64,000 bases of DNA, taken from the NCBI RefSeq assembly GCF_004114955.1, contig NZ_CP030053.1, positions 496,001 through 560,000 of the forward strand, given 5' to 3'. Positions within the stretch are counted from its first letter, which is position 1; every line of letters begins with the position of its first letter. Positions 36,170 through 46,140 of the stretch are shown piece after piece. The stretch comes from Bradyrhizobium guangzhouense. GTDB lineage: Bacteria; Pseudomonadota; Alphaproteobacteria; Rhizobiales; Xanthobacteraceae. The notes beneath the pieces were generated by a model. The model worked only from the letters and a program-made list of their open reading frames with translations. It was not told the origin of the DNA and searched no databases. The translations under genes were made by a program, and so were the position numbers.

Positions 36170-37110
36170 GTCAACCTGCGTGGCATGCGAAACGGAAGCA
36201 TCGCCTGCACGATCGGCATGCGGAACCGATCGAGCGAGAGGCTTTCGTGCATCATGTCGACCGTCTCGCCAAGCAAGGTCGCCGACAATTGTGAGCGCGC
36301 GTAGAACGGGGCATCCTCCAGTGTCCGCGCAACGGTGGCGATCTGCTGCGCATCGCCGCGTGCCGTCCGCGGGACACGCCAACCCGTCGGACGCAATGTG
36401 GCTCGAGGCAGCGGCTCGAGCTGTTCTACCTTACCCTTACGGTCGAAGCGCAGAGCAAGAGACGAGCCGTCCTGATTGCGCCCCACCGTGTCATAGGAGA
36501 TGATGGTTTCTCTGCGCAGAGCAGCGCGCGACCACTCCCAGTTGCGGAATTCTAGCTCGAGCGGCACGGCGCCATAGTTCATGTCGAAATAGCCGTCGCC
36601 GAGCCAGCGGATGGCGGGATTTTGGAAGTCGACCTGGACTCGAGAGCAGGGGGCGATCGGGTGCCAACAATGACGTCCTGCGGCGTCGAGCGCGAAGGCA
36701 TCGCTGGTCAATGCGGACGGATAGGCTCGGACGACGCCCCGCAAACGATGTGGAAATGGAGCGGCCACTTCGTCGATCCGAAACGTCAACGCATCGCCGT
36801 CCCAATCGACCGAGCTCGGGCCGATGACGAATTCACGCTTGGTGCGGCCGATCGCATTGCGGCCGCGCTCGGTCATGGCCCAGTGCTTCCGCCGTTCGCC
36901 ATAGAGTGCAACATTCAACGCGCAATGATTGAGCGGGTCGCCGCGGCCTACGCGGCGAGCGAGCGCATAATAGGGCGAGAAGACGCTGCCGACGAAGGCG
37001 ATCAAGGTGATGCCCTGCTTGCCGTCGCTGCTCAGCGCATCGACGTACCACCACGCATAGCCGTTTTGCGGGACGGCGCGGTCGAAGCAAGGTCCGCGAT
37101 CAGGCTCGCC
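36166..37110 (-). CDS. crtC: Hydroxyneurosporene synthase (carotenoid 1,2-hydratase)
   Basis: CrtC adds water across the 1,2 double bond of acyclic carotenoids. Family similarity runs from about CFDRAVPQNGYAWWYVDAL through GSVFSPYYALARR, DPLNHCALNVALYG and DMNYGAVPLE to the C-terminus, about 310 residues. The start is unresolved. There is no ATG, GTG or TTG in frame near the expected N-terminus, which overlaps the end of crtD. The first in-frame ATG upstream is at 37380, inside crtD, and would add a low-complexity 90-residue extension. The coordinate given is the approximate limit of similarity. The gene is behind crtD on the same strand. Confidence 0.85.
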   Translation of the reverse strand, partial: GEPDRGPCFDRAVPQNGYAWWYVDALSSDGKQGITLIAFVGSVFSPYYALARRVGRGDPLNHCALNVALYGERRKHWAMTERGRNAIGRTKREFVIGPSSVDWDGDALTFRIDEVAAPFPHRLRGVVRAYPSALTSDAFALDAAGRHCWHPIAPCSRVQVDFQNPAIRWLGDGYFDMNYGAVPLELEFRNWEWSRAALRRETIISYDTVGRNQDGSSLALRFDRKGKVEQLEPLPRATLRPTGWRVPRTARGDAQQIATVARTLEDAPFYARSQLSATLLGETVDMMHESLSLDRFRMPIVQAMLPFRMPRRLT

Positions 37111-38561
37111 GCCGCCATCCGGCCCGAGAGTGCCGCCATCGGCACTCCCGGCCCCGGATGAGCGCTCCCGCCCGCCAGGTAAAGCCCTGGAAGTTTCGTT
37201 CGCGCTCCCGGCCGCTGGAACGATGCCATCCAGCCGTGAGAGCTTCGGCCGTAAAGCGCGCCGCCCGTCCCCGGAAACATCCGGTTGAAGTCGGTCGGGG
37301 TCGTGACTTCCGTGAACTCCGGAACTGCCTTGATGGTGAGACCGCACCGCTCCAACATTCCGAAGGTCCGCTTCATGCATGGGCTGATCTCTGCTGGCTC
37401 AAATGGATGGCGGTCGCCGATCGCCGGCGCATTCGCGAGGATGAACAAGCGCTCCGGTCCCCCATCTGTTGATGGCTCATTGCCTCGGTCCTGCGCGCAG
37501 ACGTAGACGGTCGGCTCGTTGGGCATCTGACGGCGACCGAAAATACTGTCGAATTCGGCAAGATAGTCGCGCGAGAAGAACACCGAATGGCGCAGCAGGG
37601 GAAATCCGCCTGCTTCGGCGACACAACTCCATGTCATGGCAGAAAGCGAGCGCGCCTTGATGGGAATGATAGCCGTCGTTCGCGCCGCGTCGGCCCCGAA
37701 CAGACCATTCGCCAGGGCCGCCACGTCGGCCGTCATGACGACACAGCCGGCCGCGAAGCGCTCGCCATTGGCCAACGCGACACCGGATACCCGGCCGGAT
37801 TGGACGATGATGCGTGATACATCGGTGCAATAATGGAATTGGACGCCGCGGCGAGCCGCGATTTCAGCCATGATCGAAGCGATGCGATGCATGCCGCCAT
37901 CGACCGCCCAGACGCCGGCGCTTTCGACATGGGCGACCAGCATCAGCGTCGCCGGCGCCTCGAATGGTGACGAGCCGCAATAGGTCGCGTAACGGCCAAA
38001 TAGTTGCTGCAGGCGCGGGTCGCCAAAATACCCGCCGAGCGCCTTCCAGAACGTCTGGAAGGGCCTGATGGCCAGCAGATCGCGAAAGCCGGAATTGCGG
38101 AACAAAGACGTCATGCTTGGTGCCGGCGCGGAGATGAACGGTCCCTTGAGCACGTCGAAAATTTTCTTCGCATCGGCGCTGAAAGCCCTAAAGCCCTCGG
38201 CATCGGTGCGGCCCGCGAAGCTGCCGATGGCATCTGCCGTGCGTTCTTGATCGGAGAAGAGATCGAGCTGACTGCCATCGGTCCAGGCGTGGCGTGCAAG
38301 TACGCTCAGCGGCTGGAGCGAGAAGTGATCGTCGAGCCGCTCGCCGAACGAATCGAACAATTCGTCGAACACCCAGCGCATGGTGAAAACGGTGGGACCA
38401 CTGTCGATTCGCCGCTCGCCGACGACAGCCTCCCGCATCTTGCCGCCAGGGCGGCCGGCGCGCTCCACAACGATAACTTGCAGCCCCCGGGCGGCCAGCG
38501 AAAGAGCGGCGGTAAGTCCCGCGACTCCCGCCCCAATCACGACCACCCGTTGGCTGCTCAT
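37032..38561 (-). CDS. crtD: Methoxyneurosporene (carotenoid 3,4-) desaturase
   Basis: A 509-aa CrtI-family desaturase that introduces the C-3,4 double bond in spirilloxanthin-type carotenoids. The N-terminal FAD fold VVVIGAGVAGLTAALSLAARG and ERAGRPGGKMREA, and the C-terminal LYLAGGSAHPGPGVPMAALSGRMAA identify it. The ending in GGTS-R is typical of CrtD, so the stop is in the right place even though crtC coding overlaps its last bases. It is divergent from crtE, and the shared space holds a PpsR box. Confidence 0.96.
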   Translation of the reverse strand: MSSQRVVVIGAGVAGLTAALSLAARGLQVIVVERAGRPGGKMREAVVGERRIDSGPTVFTMRWVFDELFDSFGERLDDHFSLQPLSVLARHAWTDGSQLDLFSDQERTADAIGSFAGRTDAEGFRAFSADAKKIFDVLKGPFISAPAPSMTSLFRNSGFRDLLAIRPFQTFWKALGGYFGDPRLQQLFGRYATYCGSSPFEAPATLMLVAHVESAGVWAVDGGMHRIASIMAEIAARRGVQFHYCTDVSRIIVQSGRVSGVALANGERFAAGCVVMTADVAALANGLFGADAARTTAIIPIKARSLSAMTWSCVAEAGGFPLLRHSVFFSRDYLAEFDSIFGRRQMPNEPTVYVCAQDRGNEPSTDGGPERLFILANAPAIGDRHPFEPAEISPCMKRTFGMLERCGLTIKAVPEFTEVTTPTDFNRMFPGTGGALYGRSSHGWMASFQRPGARTKLPGLYLAGGSAHPGPGVPMAALSGRMAAASLIADLASTAPSRKTAMRGGTSMR

Positions 38562-38611
38562 CGCGCGCCTCAGAACAATCCACTTGCAGTCCGGCAGTAT
38601 CCGTCTATTCT

Positions 38612-38644
38612 AATTGACATGTCAAATGTCAATTAAAGATGACA
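38612..38644. promoter_or_regulatory. PpsR/CrtJ site between crtD and crtE
   Basis: A perfect inverted repeat AATTGACAT-gtcaa-ATGTCAATT (38612-38634) overlaps an exact TGT-N12-ACA box (38627-38644). The site lies in the 114-base divergent promoter region of crtDC and crtEF-bchCXYZ-puf, 30-60 bases before crtE, as expected for aerobic repression by PpsR. Confidence 0.8.
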
Positions 38645-38675
38645 TTTGAGTGGGACCCTTAGCGGGAGGCGAGCC

Positions 38676-39545
38676 ATGGACGTTGCTGCACGGATCGAGA
38701 GTGCACTCACGCAGGCGGTCGGATCCGCCGGGCAGGCAGGATGCCCACCCCGATTGGCGGCGGCGATGCGCGCAGCGGTGTTTCCAAAGGGAGCGCGGGT
38801 TCGTCCCCGATTGTGCCACGCCGTCGCCAGCGCGTGCGGCGACGATGAACCCGACGCGACTGCGGCTGCGGGGGCCGCGATCGAGCTTCTGCATTGCGCC
38901 TCGCTCGTACATGACGACCTGCCTTGCTTCGACGATGCCGCGATCCGTCGCGGGCGTCCCTCGGTCCACGCCGCGTTCGGCGAGCCGCTCGCTGTTCTCG
39001 CAGGCGATGCATTGATCGTGCTGGCCTTCCAGACCCTTGCTCGGGCGGCTTGTTCGCCCCGGCGGATGACGCAGCTGACCGCAACAGTCGGTGCGGCCGT
39101 CGGTGTACCCCATGGCATCGTCGCCGGTCAGGCCTGGGAGTGCGAGAACGAGATTGATCTGTCGCACTATCATCGGTCGAAGACCGGCGCGCTGTTTGCA
39201 GCCGCGACCATCTGCGGCGCCGCTGCAGCCGGCGCCGACAATCCGGAGGCCTGGCGCAGCCTCGGCGAGAAGATCGGGGAGGCCTACCAGGTCGCCGACG
39301 ACATCAGAGACGCCGCAAGCGATGAGGAAGAGGCGGGCAAGCCCGTCGGCAAGGACGCCGCGCTAGGGCGTCCCAGTGCGGTGATTCGCTATGGCCTCAC
39401 CGGCGCGATCTCCTATCTGCACGAGCTTGTTGCCGATGGAATTCGGACCATGCCGGCCTGTGCCAACGCCCACGAGCTCAAGCTGTTGATGGAGCAGGAA
39501 GCAAAGCGCCTCGTGCCGAAGCGTCTGGCCCAATTCGCCGCGTAA
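38676..39545 (+). CDS. crtE: Geranylgeranyl diphosphate synthase
   Basis: A 289-aa trans-isoprenyl diphosphate synthase that makes C20 diphosphate for carotenoids and the bacteriochlorophyll tail. The first Asp-rich motif is LVHDDLPCFDDAAIRRGRPSVH and the second VADDIRDAASDEE. A GGGAGG ribosome-binding site precedes the ATG. It is the first gene of a long plus-strand series that runs through bchCXYZ to pufM and hmuO. Confidence 0.96.
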   Translation: MDVAARIESALTQAVGSAGQAGCPPRLAAAMRAAVFPKGARVRPRLCHAVASACGDDEPDATAAAGAAIELLHCASLVHDDLPCFDDAAIRRGRPSVHAAFGEPLAVLAGDALIVLAFQTLARAACSPRRMTQLTATVGAAVGVPHGIVAGQAWECENEIDLSHYHRSKTGALFAAATICGAAAAGADNPEAWRSLGEKIGEAYQVADDIRDAASDEEEAGKPVGKDAALGRPSAVIRYGLTGAISYLHELVADGIRTMPACANAHELKLLMEQEAKRLVPKRLAQFAA

Positions 39546-39563
39546 ACATTTGCGAGGCCAGCC

Positions 39564-40700
39564 ATGGCCCTCAGCGATGGGATTGAATCACACCGCGCCT
39601 TCAGCGATGGCTGGCGCGGGCTCCGCGACTTTCTGCTGTCCAGCAGGCGTTTTCAGCGCTTCGCGGCAGCATTTCCGCTGACCCGCCCGATCGCGCGGCG
39701 CCGCGCCGCCGATCTGTTCGACCTCTGCGCTGGCTTCGTCTATTCGCAGGTGTTGGCAGCCTGTGTCCGACTGGATCTGTTCGCGCAGTTGCGGGGCGGC
39801 CCGCTGCCGGTCGCGACGCTGGCGGCGCGTGCGTCGATTCCCGTGGGAGCGATGGTCACGCTGCTCGAAGCAGGGGCCTCGCTGCGGCTCCTCGAAAGAC
39901 GCGTCGATCAGCGCTACGGCCTTGGTCCACTCGGCGCTGCCATGCTGGGTAATCCCGGCGTCGCCGCCATGGTCGAGCACCATGCCGCGCTCTACACCGA
40001 TCTTGCCGATCCCGTCGCGCTGCTGCGTGGCGAGCTGGATCAGCGCAAGCTTGGTCGCTATTGGCCTTATGCGGGACAAGCCTCGCCATCCGCTGTGACG
40101 CGCGAGGGGGCTTCGTCCTACACCGCGCTGATGTCGGCGTCCCAGCCGATGGTCGCCGAGATGGTGATCGGCGCCTATTCGTTTGCAAAGCATCGCTGCC
40201 TGCTGGATGTCGGCGGCGGCGACGGCAGCTTCCTGATAGCCGTCGGAGGGCAAGCTCCGGAGCTCGAGTTGCGGTTGTTCGACCTGCCCGGCGTCGCCTC
40301 GATCGCGCGCGACCGCTTCGCTGAGGCTGGGCTTCGCAATCGGATGTCTGTGATCGAAGGAAACTTTCTTGCAGATCCGCTGCCATCCGGGGCCGACGTC
40401 ATCTCGCTGATCCGCGTCGTGCACGATCACGATGACGACGTGGTGATGCAATTATTCGCGCGCGTGCGGGAAGCATTGCCGAAAGACGGCGTACTGGTCA
40501 TCGGCGAACCGATGTCCAGCGAATCGGGACCCGATCCGACCAGCGCATATTTCGGCCTCTACCTCCACGCGATGGGCAGTGGCCGTCCACGCAGCTTTGC
40601 TGCGTTGCGAGAAATGCTGAAGCAGTCCGGCTTTCGGGATGTTCGCAGTCGCGCGACGCGTATTCCCATGATCGCGAAGGTCGCCGTAGCCCGCGCTTGA
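39564..40700 (+). CDS. crtF: Hydroxyneurosporene O-methyltransferase
   Basis: A 378-aa SAM-dependent O-methyltransferase that methylates 1-hydroxy carotenoids. It has an N-terminal dimerisation/winged-helix region and a C-terminal Rossmann domain with SAM loop LLDVGGGDGSFLIAV and VHDHDDDVVMQLFARVREALPKDG, the usual O-methyltransferase-2 pattern. It starts 18 bases after crtE. Confidence 0.95.
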   Translation: MALSDGIESHRAFSDGWRGLRDFLLSSRRFQRFAAAFPLTRPIARRRAADLFDLCAGFVYSQVLAACVRLDLFAQLRGGPLPVATLAARASIPVGAMVTLLEAGASLRLLERRVDQRYGLGPLGAAMLGNPGVAAMVEHHAALYTDLADPVALLRGELDQRKLGRYWPYAGQASPSAVTREGASSYTALMSASQPMVAEMVIGAYSFAKHRCLLDVGGGDGSFLIAVGGQAPELELRLFDLPGVASIARDRFAEAGLRNRMSVIEGNFLADPLPSGADVISLIRVVHDHDDDVVMQLFARVREALPKDGVLVIGEPMSSESGPDPTSAYFGLYLHAMGSGRPRSFAALREMLKQSGFRDVRSRATRIPMIAKVAVARA

Positions 40701-40708
40701 CGCGGATG

Positions 40709-40726
40709 TGTTAATTTCAGTTGACA
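40709..40726 (+). promoter_or_regulatory. PpsR/CrtJ box upstream of bchC
   Basis: An exact TGT-N12-ACA (TGTTAATTTCAGTTGACA) begins eight bases after the crtF stop and lies about 60 bases before bchC. This supports a second regulated promoter inside the crtEF-bchCXYZ-puf series. Confidence 0.8.
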
Positions 40727-40784
40727 CAAAGAATAGTCAGCGTAGCCTGACACTCGATTGTGCAGCCCGCCGGGGAATGGGCAG

Positions 40785-41723
40785 ATGGATGCGTTAGCCG
40801 TAGTGCTGGAGAACCCAAGGCAGCTCGCGTTGCAGCGGCTTGCTCTTGCTGAGGCCTCCGGCGGCGACATTGTGGTCGAGATCGAATGGACCGCGATCAG
40901 CACGGGTACCGAGCGCCTGTTGTTCGAAGGCCGTATGCCTGCCTTTCCAGGCATGGGCTATCCGCTAGTGCCCGGCTACGAAGCGGTCGGCCGTGTCCAA
41001 TCTTGCGGCGGCGATTCCGGTTTCCGTAAGGGCGAGCGAGTTTTCGTGCCTGGCGCAGCCGGGTGCTTCGGCGAGGTGCGGAGCCTGTTCGGCGCGGCTG
41101 CCTCTCACCTGGTGGTGCCGGCCAAGCGCGTCGTCGCCTGCGATGAGGCGCTTGGCGAGCAGGGCGCGCTTCTTGCACTTGCCGCGACGGCTTATCACGC
41201 ACTGCGAGGTGGCGATAAGCCCGACTGCATCGTCGGGCATGGCGTGCTCGGACGGTTGCTTGCACGCCTGACCATCGCGCTCGGCGCTGCGCCGCCCGTC
41301 GTGTGGGAGCATGACGGTAACCGCGCAAAAGGTGGCCTCGGCTACGACGTCATCGACCCCGCGAGCAACATGCGTCGAGACTATCGGGTGATCTGCGATG
41401 TCAGCGGTGACGCATCGCTGCTTGATGACCTGATCGGTCATCTCGCGCCTGGGGGGGAGATCGTTCTCGCCGGATTTTACAGCGCGCCGCTGAGCTTCGT
41501 CTTCCCGCCGGCGTTTATGCGGGAAGCGCGCATCCGCGTCGCCGCCGAATGGCGGCACGACGATCTCGTTGCGGTGCGCGATCTCGTCGACAGCGGGAAG
41601 CTGTCGCTCGACGGATTGATCAGCCACCGCGCCAAGGCAACCGCCGCGGACGAGGCTTACCGAACCGCATTCCACGATCCCTCGTGCCTGAAAATGGCGC
41701 TCGACTGGAGAGCATGCGTATGA
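40785..41723 (+). CDS. bchC: Bacteriochlorophyllide dehydrogenase (3-hydroxyethyl)
   Basis: A 312-aa member of the zinc-type alcohol dehydrogenase superfamily that oxidises the 3-hydroxyethyl group to acetyl late in bacteriochlorophyll a synthesis. The BchC blocks EWTAISTGTERLLFEGRMPAFPGMGYPLVPGYEAVG and IVGHGVLGRLLARL are clear. The ATG chosen has GGGGAATGGGCAG upstream. Its TGA overlaps the bchX ATG. Confidence 0.96.
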   Translation: MDALAVVLENPRQLALQRLALAEASGGDIVVEIEWTAISTGTERLLFEGRMPAFPGMGYPLVPGYEAVGRVQSCGGDSGFRKGERVFVPGAAGCFGEVRSLFGAAASHLVVPAKRVVACDEALGEQGALLALAATAYHALRGGDKPDCIVGHGVLGRLLARLTIALGAAPPVVWEHDGNRAKGGLGYDVIDPASNMRRDYRVICDVSGDASLLDDLIGHLAPGGEIVLAGFYSAPLSFVFPPAFMREARIRVAAEWRHDDLVAVRDLVDSGKLSLDGLISHRAKATAADEAYRTAFHDPSCLKMALDWRACV

Positions 41724-42718
41724 ACGCCCATCAGAAGCTCAGTGCCATGACGGACAATCTCCGTGCGGAAGCCGCCATCGAGCCGGACGCTCCTGTGACG
41801 ACCGCGCCGACCAAGATCACGCAGATCATCGCGATCTATGGCAAGGGCGGTATAGGCAAGAGTTTTACGCTCGCCAACCTCTCCTACATGATGGCCCAGC
41901 AGGGCAAGAAGGTGCTTCTGATCGGCTGCGATCCCAAGAGCGACACCACCTCGCTGCTGTTCGGCGGCCGAGCCTGCCCGACGATTCTCGAGACCTCGTC
42001 GAAGAAGAAGCTGGCCGGCGAGGACGTGAGGATCGGCGATGTCTGCTTCAAACGTGACGGCGTGTTCGCCATGGAGCTGGGAGGGCCGGAAGTCGGCCGC
42101 GGCTGCGGTGGGCGCGGAATCATCCATGGCTTCGAACTGATCGAAAAGCTCGGCTTTCACGACTGGGGCTTCGATTATGTGCTGCTCGATTTCCTGGGCG
42201 ATGTCGTCTGCGGCGGCTTCGGCCTGCCGATCGCACGGGACATGTGCCAGAAGGTGATCATCGTCGGCTCGAACGATCTGCAATCACTCTACGTCGCCAA
42301 CAATGTCTGTTCGGCCGTCGAGTACTTCCGCAAGCTGGGCGGCAATGTCGGCGTCGCCGGCATCGTCATCAACAAGGACGACGGCACAGGTGAGGCGACT
42401 GCGTTTGCCGAGGCCGTCGGCATTCCTGTGTTGTCTTCTATCCCCGCTGACGACGATATCCGGCGCAAGAGCGCGAGCTACCAGATCATCGGCAGGCCAG
42501 GCACGCCCTGGGCGGCCCTATTCGAGAACCTCGCGCTCAATGTCGCCGAAGCGCCGCCGCGTCAGCCGAAGACACTCACTCATGATGGCCTGCTGAGCCT
42601 GTTCAAGAGCTCTGACGTTGGCCGCGACGTCGTGCTCGAGCAAGCCACGCTGGAAGACATGTGCGGCACGCAGGCTGCGGCGAAGCCGTCGCTCGAAGTG
42701 ATTTACGACAATGTCTGA
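41720..42718 (+). CDS. bchX: Chlorophyllide reductase iron protein BchX
   Basis: A 332-aa NifH-like ATPase that donates electrons to BchYZ in reduction of the chlorin B ring. It has P-loop AIYGKGGIGKSFTLANLSYM, switch region DFLGDVVCGGFG, and the two Cys ligands of the shared 4Fe-4S cluster (GPEVGRGCGGRG and DVVCGG). The start used overlaps the bchC stop (ATGA); an ATG six bases upstream in frame is possible. The N-terminal 35 residues are an extension typical of BchX. Confidence 0.97.
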   Translation: MNAHQKLSAMTDNLRAEAAIEPDAPVTTAPTKITQIIAIYGKGGIGKSFTLANLSYMMAQQGKKVLLIGCDPKSDTTSLLFGGRACPTILETSSKKKLAGEDVRIGDVCFKRDGVFAMELGGPEVGRGCGGRGIIHGFELIEKLGFHDWGFDYVLLDFLGDVVCGGFGLPIARDMCQKVIIVGSNDLQSLYVANNVCSAVEYFRKLGGNVGVAGIVINKDDGTGEATAFAEAVGIPVLSSIPADDDIRRKSASYQIIGRPGTPWAALFENLALNVAEAPPRQPKTLTHDGLLSLFKSSDVGRDVVLEQATLEDMCGTQAAAKPSLEVIYDNV

Positions 42719-42732
42719 CTGGACATGATGTG

Positions 42733-44316
42733 ATGACGGACGCAGTTCAGCTTCACCAGACCGATGCCCCGGCCACCGCAGACCGAGCGCTGGCGCCCGG
42801 CGCGGATCCCGCATCGATTTCGGCATCGGTCGAAGCCGGCGATGGCTTCGGCTGCCATGCCGGCAGCGATGAGCTGAAGAAGGCCGCCGAATCCGCCGGG
42901 AAGAGCGAGACGCTGGCGCGCTACGCCCAGGATTACCCGGTTGGTCCGCATGATCAGCCGCAAAGCATGTGCCCGGCGTTCGGATCGCTGCGCGTAGGCC
43001 TCCGCATGCGACGAACCGCGACGGTGCTGTCCGGCTCGGCCTGCTGCGTCTACGGGCTGACCTTCACCTCGCATTTCTACGGCGCGCGCCGCAGCGTGGG
43101 TTACGTGCCTTTCAATTCCGAGACCCTTGTCACCGGAAAGCTGTTCGAGGACATACGCGAAGCGGTGTTCAAGCTTGCCGACCCCGATCAGTACGATTCC
43201 ATCGTCGTCATCAATCTCTGCGTTCCGACTGCGTCGGGCGTTCCGTTGCAGATCTTGCCCAAGGAGATCAACGGGGTTCGCATCATCGGTATCGACGTGC
43301 CCGGTTTCGGCGTGCCGACGCACGCGGAAGCCAAGGACGTGCTCGCCGCCGCAATGTTGAACTACGCACGACGTGAGGCCGAGCAGGGCCCGGTCCAGGC
43401 TCCTCGCCTCGCCTCGGGCGACCGGCCGACCGTGACCCTGCTCGGAGAAATGTTCCCGGCCGATCCTGTTGGCATCGGCATGCTGCTGGCGCCGCTCGGC
43501 TTGGCCGCCGGGCCCGCAGTCCCAACGCGCGAATGGCGTGAGCTCTATGGTGCGCTCGATTGCGCCGCCGTCGCCGCGATCCATCCCTTTTACAAAGCGT
43601 CCGTCCGGGAGTTCGAAGCCGCCGGCCGCACCATCGTCGGCTCCGCGCCAGTCGGACGCGACGGAACGGCGGCCTGGCTCGCTGCAATCGGATCGGCGTG
43701 CGGCATCGCACGCAGCCTCGTCGACGCCGCGCAGAACGCCGTCTTGCCGGCGATTGCTGGCGCCCTTGCCGCGGCACCGATCAAGGGCCGCATCACCCTG
43801 TCGGGGTACGAGGGCTCGGAGTTGCTCGTCGGGCGTCTGTTAGTCGAGAGCGGGGCCGACTTGCGCTATGTCGGCACCGCCTGTCCGCGCACGCCCTGGT
43901 CCGACAGCGACCGCGAATGGCTCGTGGCCAAAGGGGTGCGGGTGCAATACCGCGCCTCGCTCGAGCAGGATCTTGCAGCACTTGAGGAGTTTGCGCCTGA
44001 TCTCGCCATCGGCACCACGCCGGTCGTGCAGAAGGCGAAAGCGAAGGCCATTCCTGCGCTCTATTTTACCAATTTGATCTCAGCGCGGCCATTGTTTGGT
44101 GTCGCGGGCGCGGGATCGCTGGCGCAGGTTGTCAATGCGGCGATCGCCGGCAAGGCGCGGTTCGACACCATGCGCGAGTTCTTTGAAGGGGTGGGCGAGG
44201 GCGACACGGCCGGCATCTGGCAGGACACGCCGGTGGTGCGACCGGATTTCCGCGAGAAGTTTCGCAAGGCCGCTGCAGCTCAAGCCAAAAAGCGCAAGTC
44301 CGAGGAGATGGTGTGA
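42733..44316 (+). CDS. bchY: Chlorophyllide reductase subunit Y
   Basis: A 527-aa NifD/K-like subunit of chlorophyllide a oxidoreductase. Cys residues for the catalytic cluster are in [28 protein letters not shown] and NLCVPTASG. The N-terminal 75 residues are divergent and Ala/Asp-rich. It is 14 bases after bchX, and its TGA overlaps the bchZ ATG (TGATG). Confidence 0.97.
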   Translation: MTDAVQLHQTDAPATADRALAPGADPASISASVEAGDGFGCHAGSDELKKAAESAGKSETLARYAQDYPVGPHDQPQSMCPAFGSLRVGLRMRRTATVLSGSACCVYGLTFTSHFYGARRSVGYVPFNSETLVTGKLFEDIREAVFKLADPDQYDSIVVINLCVPTASGVPLQILPKEINGVRIIGIDVPGFGVPTHAEAKDVLAAAMLNYARREAEQGPVQAPRLASGDRPTVTLLGEMFPADPVGIGMLLAPLGLAAGPAVPTREWRELYGALDCAAVAAIHPFYKASVREFEAAGRTIVGSAPVGRDGTAAWLAAIGSACGIARSLVDAAQNAVLPAIAGALAAAPIKGRITLSGYEGSELLVGRLLVESGADLRYVGTACPRTPWSDSDREWLVAKGVRVQYRASLEQDLAALEEFAPDLAIGTTPVVQKAKAKAIPALYFTNLISARPLFGVAGAGSLAQVVNAAIAGKARFDTMREFFEGVGEGDTAGIWQDTPVVRPDFREKFRKAAAAQAKKRKSEEMV

Positions 44317-45764
44317 TGCTGATCCTCGATCACGATCGCGCCGGCGGCTATTGGGGCTCGGTCTATGCCTTCACGGCGATCAAAGGCCTGCAGGTGATCA
44401 TCGACGGGCCGGTCGGTTGCGAAAACCTTCCGGTGACGTCGGTGCTTCACTATACGGATGCACTGCCTCCGCACGAACTGCCGATCGTGGTCACGGGTCT
44501 CGCCGAAGAGGAGCTCGGTCAGAAGGGTACCGAGCATGCGATGAAACGTGCTCGCGCCGTACTCGATCCGGATTTGCCCGCCGTCGTGGTCACGGGATCT
44601 ATTGCGGAGATGATTGGCGGCGGCGTGACGCCCGAAGGCAGTAACATCAAGCGCTTCCTGCCGCGAACCATCGATGAGGACCAGTGGCAGAGCGCAAACC
44701 GCGCCTTGTCGTGGCTGTGGAGCGAGTACGGCCTTCGCAAGATCCCCGAGCGCAAGCCGCGCGCCGAGGGCGTCAAGCCGCGCGTCAATATCATCGGCCC
44801 GATGTACGGCACCTTCAATATGCCGTCCGATCTCGCCGAGATCTGCCGTCTGGTCGAACGCATCGGCGCCGAGATCAACATGGTTTTCCCGCTCGGCAGT
44901 CATCTCGCCGAAATCCCCAAGCTCGTCAATGCCGACGTGAATATCTGCATGTATCGCGAATTCGGGCGGTTGTTGTGCGAGACGCTGGAACGGCCCTACC
45001 TGCAGGCGCCGATCGGGCTCCACTCGACCACGGCCTTCCTCCGCTCCCTCGGCGAGATTCTCGGACTCGATCCCGAGCCCTTCATCGCGCGAGAGAAGCA
45101 TACCACTATCAAGCCGCTCTGGGACCTGTGGCGCTCAGTGACGCAGGATTTCTTCGGCACCGCAAGCTTTGGCATTGTGGCCAACGAGACGTATGCGCGT
45201 GGCGTGCGAAATTTCCTTGAAGCCGAGATGGGATTGCCTTGCACTTTCGGCTTCGCCCGTACTGCTGGCGCCAAGACGGACAACGAGACCATCCGCAAGG
45301 CGGTACATGAGAAGACGCCACTGGTCCTGTTTGGCAGCTACAACGAGCGCATGTACGCTTCCGAAGTCGGGGGCCGCTCAATCTACATTCCAGCCTCGTT
45401 CCCGGGTGCGGTGATTCGGCGCCACACCGGTACGCCTTTCATGGGATATGCGGGTGCCACCTATCTGGTGCAGGAGGTCTGCAACGCGCTCTTCGACGCA
45501 CTCTTTCATATCCTGCCTCTGGCAACGAGCCTCGACCAGATCGAAGCAACGCCTTCGCGGGTTCTCCGCGAACTCGCTTGGGACGAGGCTGCCAAGGTTG
45601 CGCTCGACCGCATGGTCGACAATCAGCCCGTGCTGGTGCGGATCTCGGCAGCCAAACGTCTACGAGACGCCGCCGAGCGCGGTGCGCGCCGGTCCGGCCT
45701 TGAGCGGGTGACGGCAGAGGTTCTTGCGGCAGCAAGCACGTCGCTCGAGGGGCAGGCCGCATGA
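44316..45764 (+). CDS. bchZ: Chlorophyllide reductase subunit Z
   Basis: A 482-aa NifK-like partner of BchY. The opening [39 protein letters not shown] with its cluster Cys, and [22 protein letters not shown] and [12 protein letters not shown] segments are diagnostic. The C-terminal helical tail includes PCP_red-like [12 protein letters not shown]. The start overlaps the bchY stop; a GTG one codon earlier is possible. It directly precedes the puf genes. Confidence 0.97.
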   Translation: MLILDHDRAGGYWGSVYAFTAIKGLQVIIDGPVGCENLPVTSVLHYTDALPPHELPIVVTGLAEEELGQKGTEHAMKRARAVLDPDLPAVVVTGSIAEMIGGGVTPEGSNIKRFLPRTIDEDQWQSANRALSWLWSEYGLRKIPERKPRAEGVKPRVNIIGPMYGTFNMPSDLAEICRLVERIGAEINMVFPLGSHLAEIPKLVNADVNICMYREFGRLLCETLERPYLQAPIGLHSTTAFLRSLGEILGLDPEPFIAREKHTTIKPLWDLWRSVTQDFFGTASFGIVANETYARGVRNFLEAEMGLPCTFGFARTAGAKTDNETIRKAVHEKTPLVLFGSYNERMYASEVGGRSIYIPASFPGAVIRRHTGTPFMGYAGATYLVQEVCNALFDALFHILPLATSLDQIEATPSRVLRELAWDEAAKVALDRMVDNQPVLVRISAAKRLRDAAERGARRSGLERVTAEVLAAASTSLEGQAA

Positions 45765-45800
45765 GCAGGAAATCGCAATTCCACCGGGAGGGAGAGGCCG

Positions 45801-46025
45801 ATGTCGCTTTATGAAGGCACACATCAGAACGCAGCTTCAGGTTCGAAGGCAGGTCTCGAATATCTGCTGGTCTATGGCGCTTGTTTCGCCGCGTATCTCC
45901 TCCCGGTCGCGATGCGACGCTTGAACGGGAGTTCCGACCGCGCAAAGCGACATCGTCATTCGATCCTCGGCGAAACCAGCGCGCTGGCCGCGAACTGCGC
46001 CTCGTCGTCGTTCGTGGGCTTGTGA
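45801..46025 (+). CDS. pufQ: PufQ-like small membrane protein
   Basis: A 74-aa protein in the position of pufQ, between bchZ and pufB. It has one membrane helix ([22 protein letters not shown]) and a C-terminal [15 protein letters not shown] that resembles the SILGEA segment of PufQ proteins of other purple bacteria; the last ten residues diverge. PufQ supports bacteriochlorophyll synthesis or delivery. GGGAGGGAGAGG precedes the ATG. The assignment rests mostly on position and the short motif. Confidence 0.65.
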   Translation: MSLYEGTHQNAASGSKAGLEYLLVYGACFAAYLLPVAMRRLNGSSDRAKRHRHSILGETSALAANCASSSFVGL

Positions 46026-46140
46026 CGGAATTCGTGCGGCTCGCCGCACGGATCGCCATGCCGGCAACGGGATGGCGTTCGACGCCGCTCTATCGTTTGG
46101 GCGGCATACGGCCGTAAGGCCAACACAGGAGGTACCACAC

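Noticed and set aside
37032..37110. Possibility that the crtD stop results from a frameshift error
   Set aside because: The CrtD C-terminus (GGTS-R ending) looks like that of other CrtD proteins, so the stop is probably real and the difficulty lies with the crtC start.
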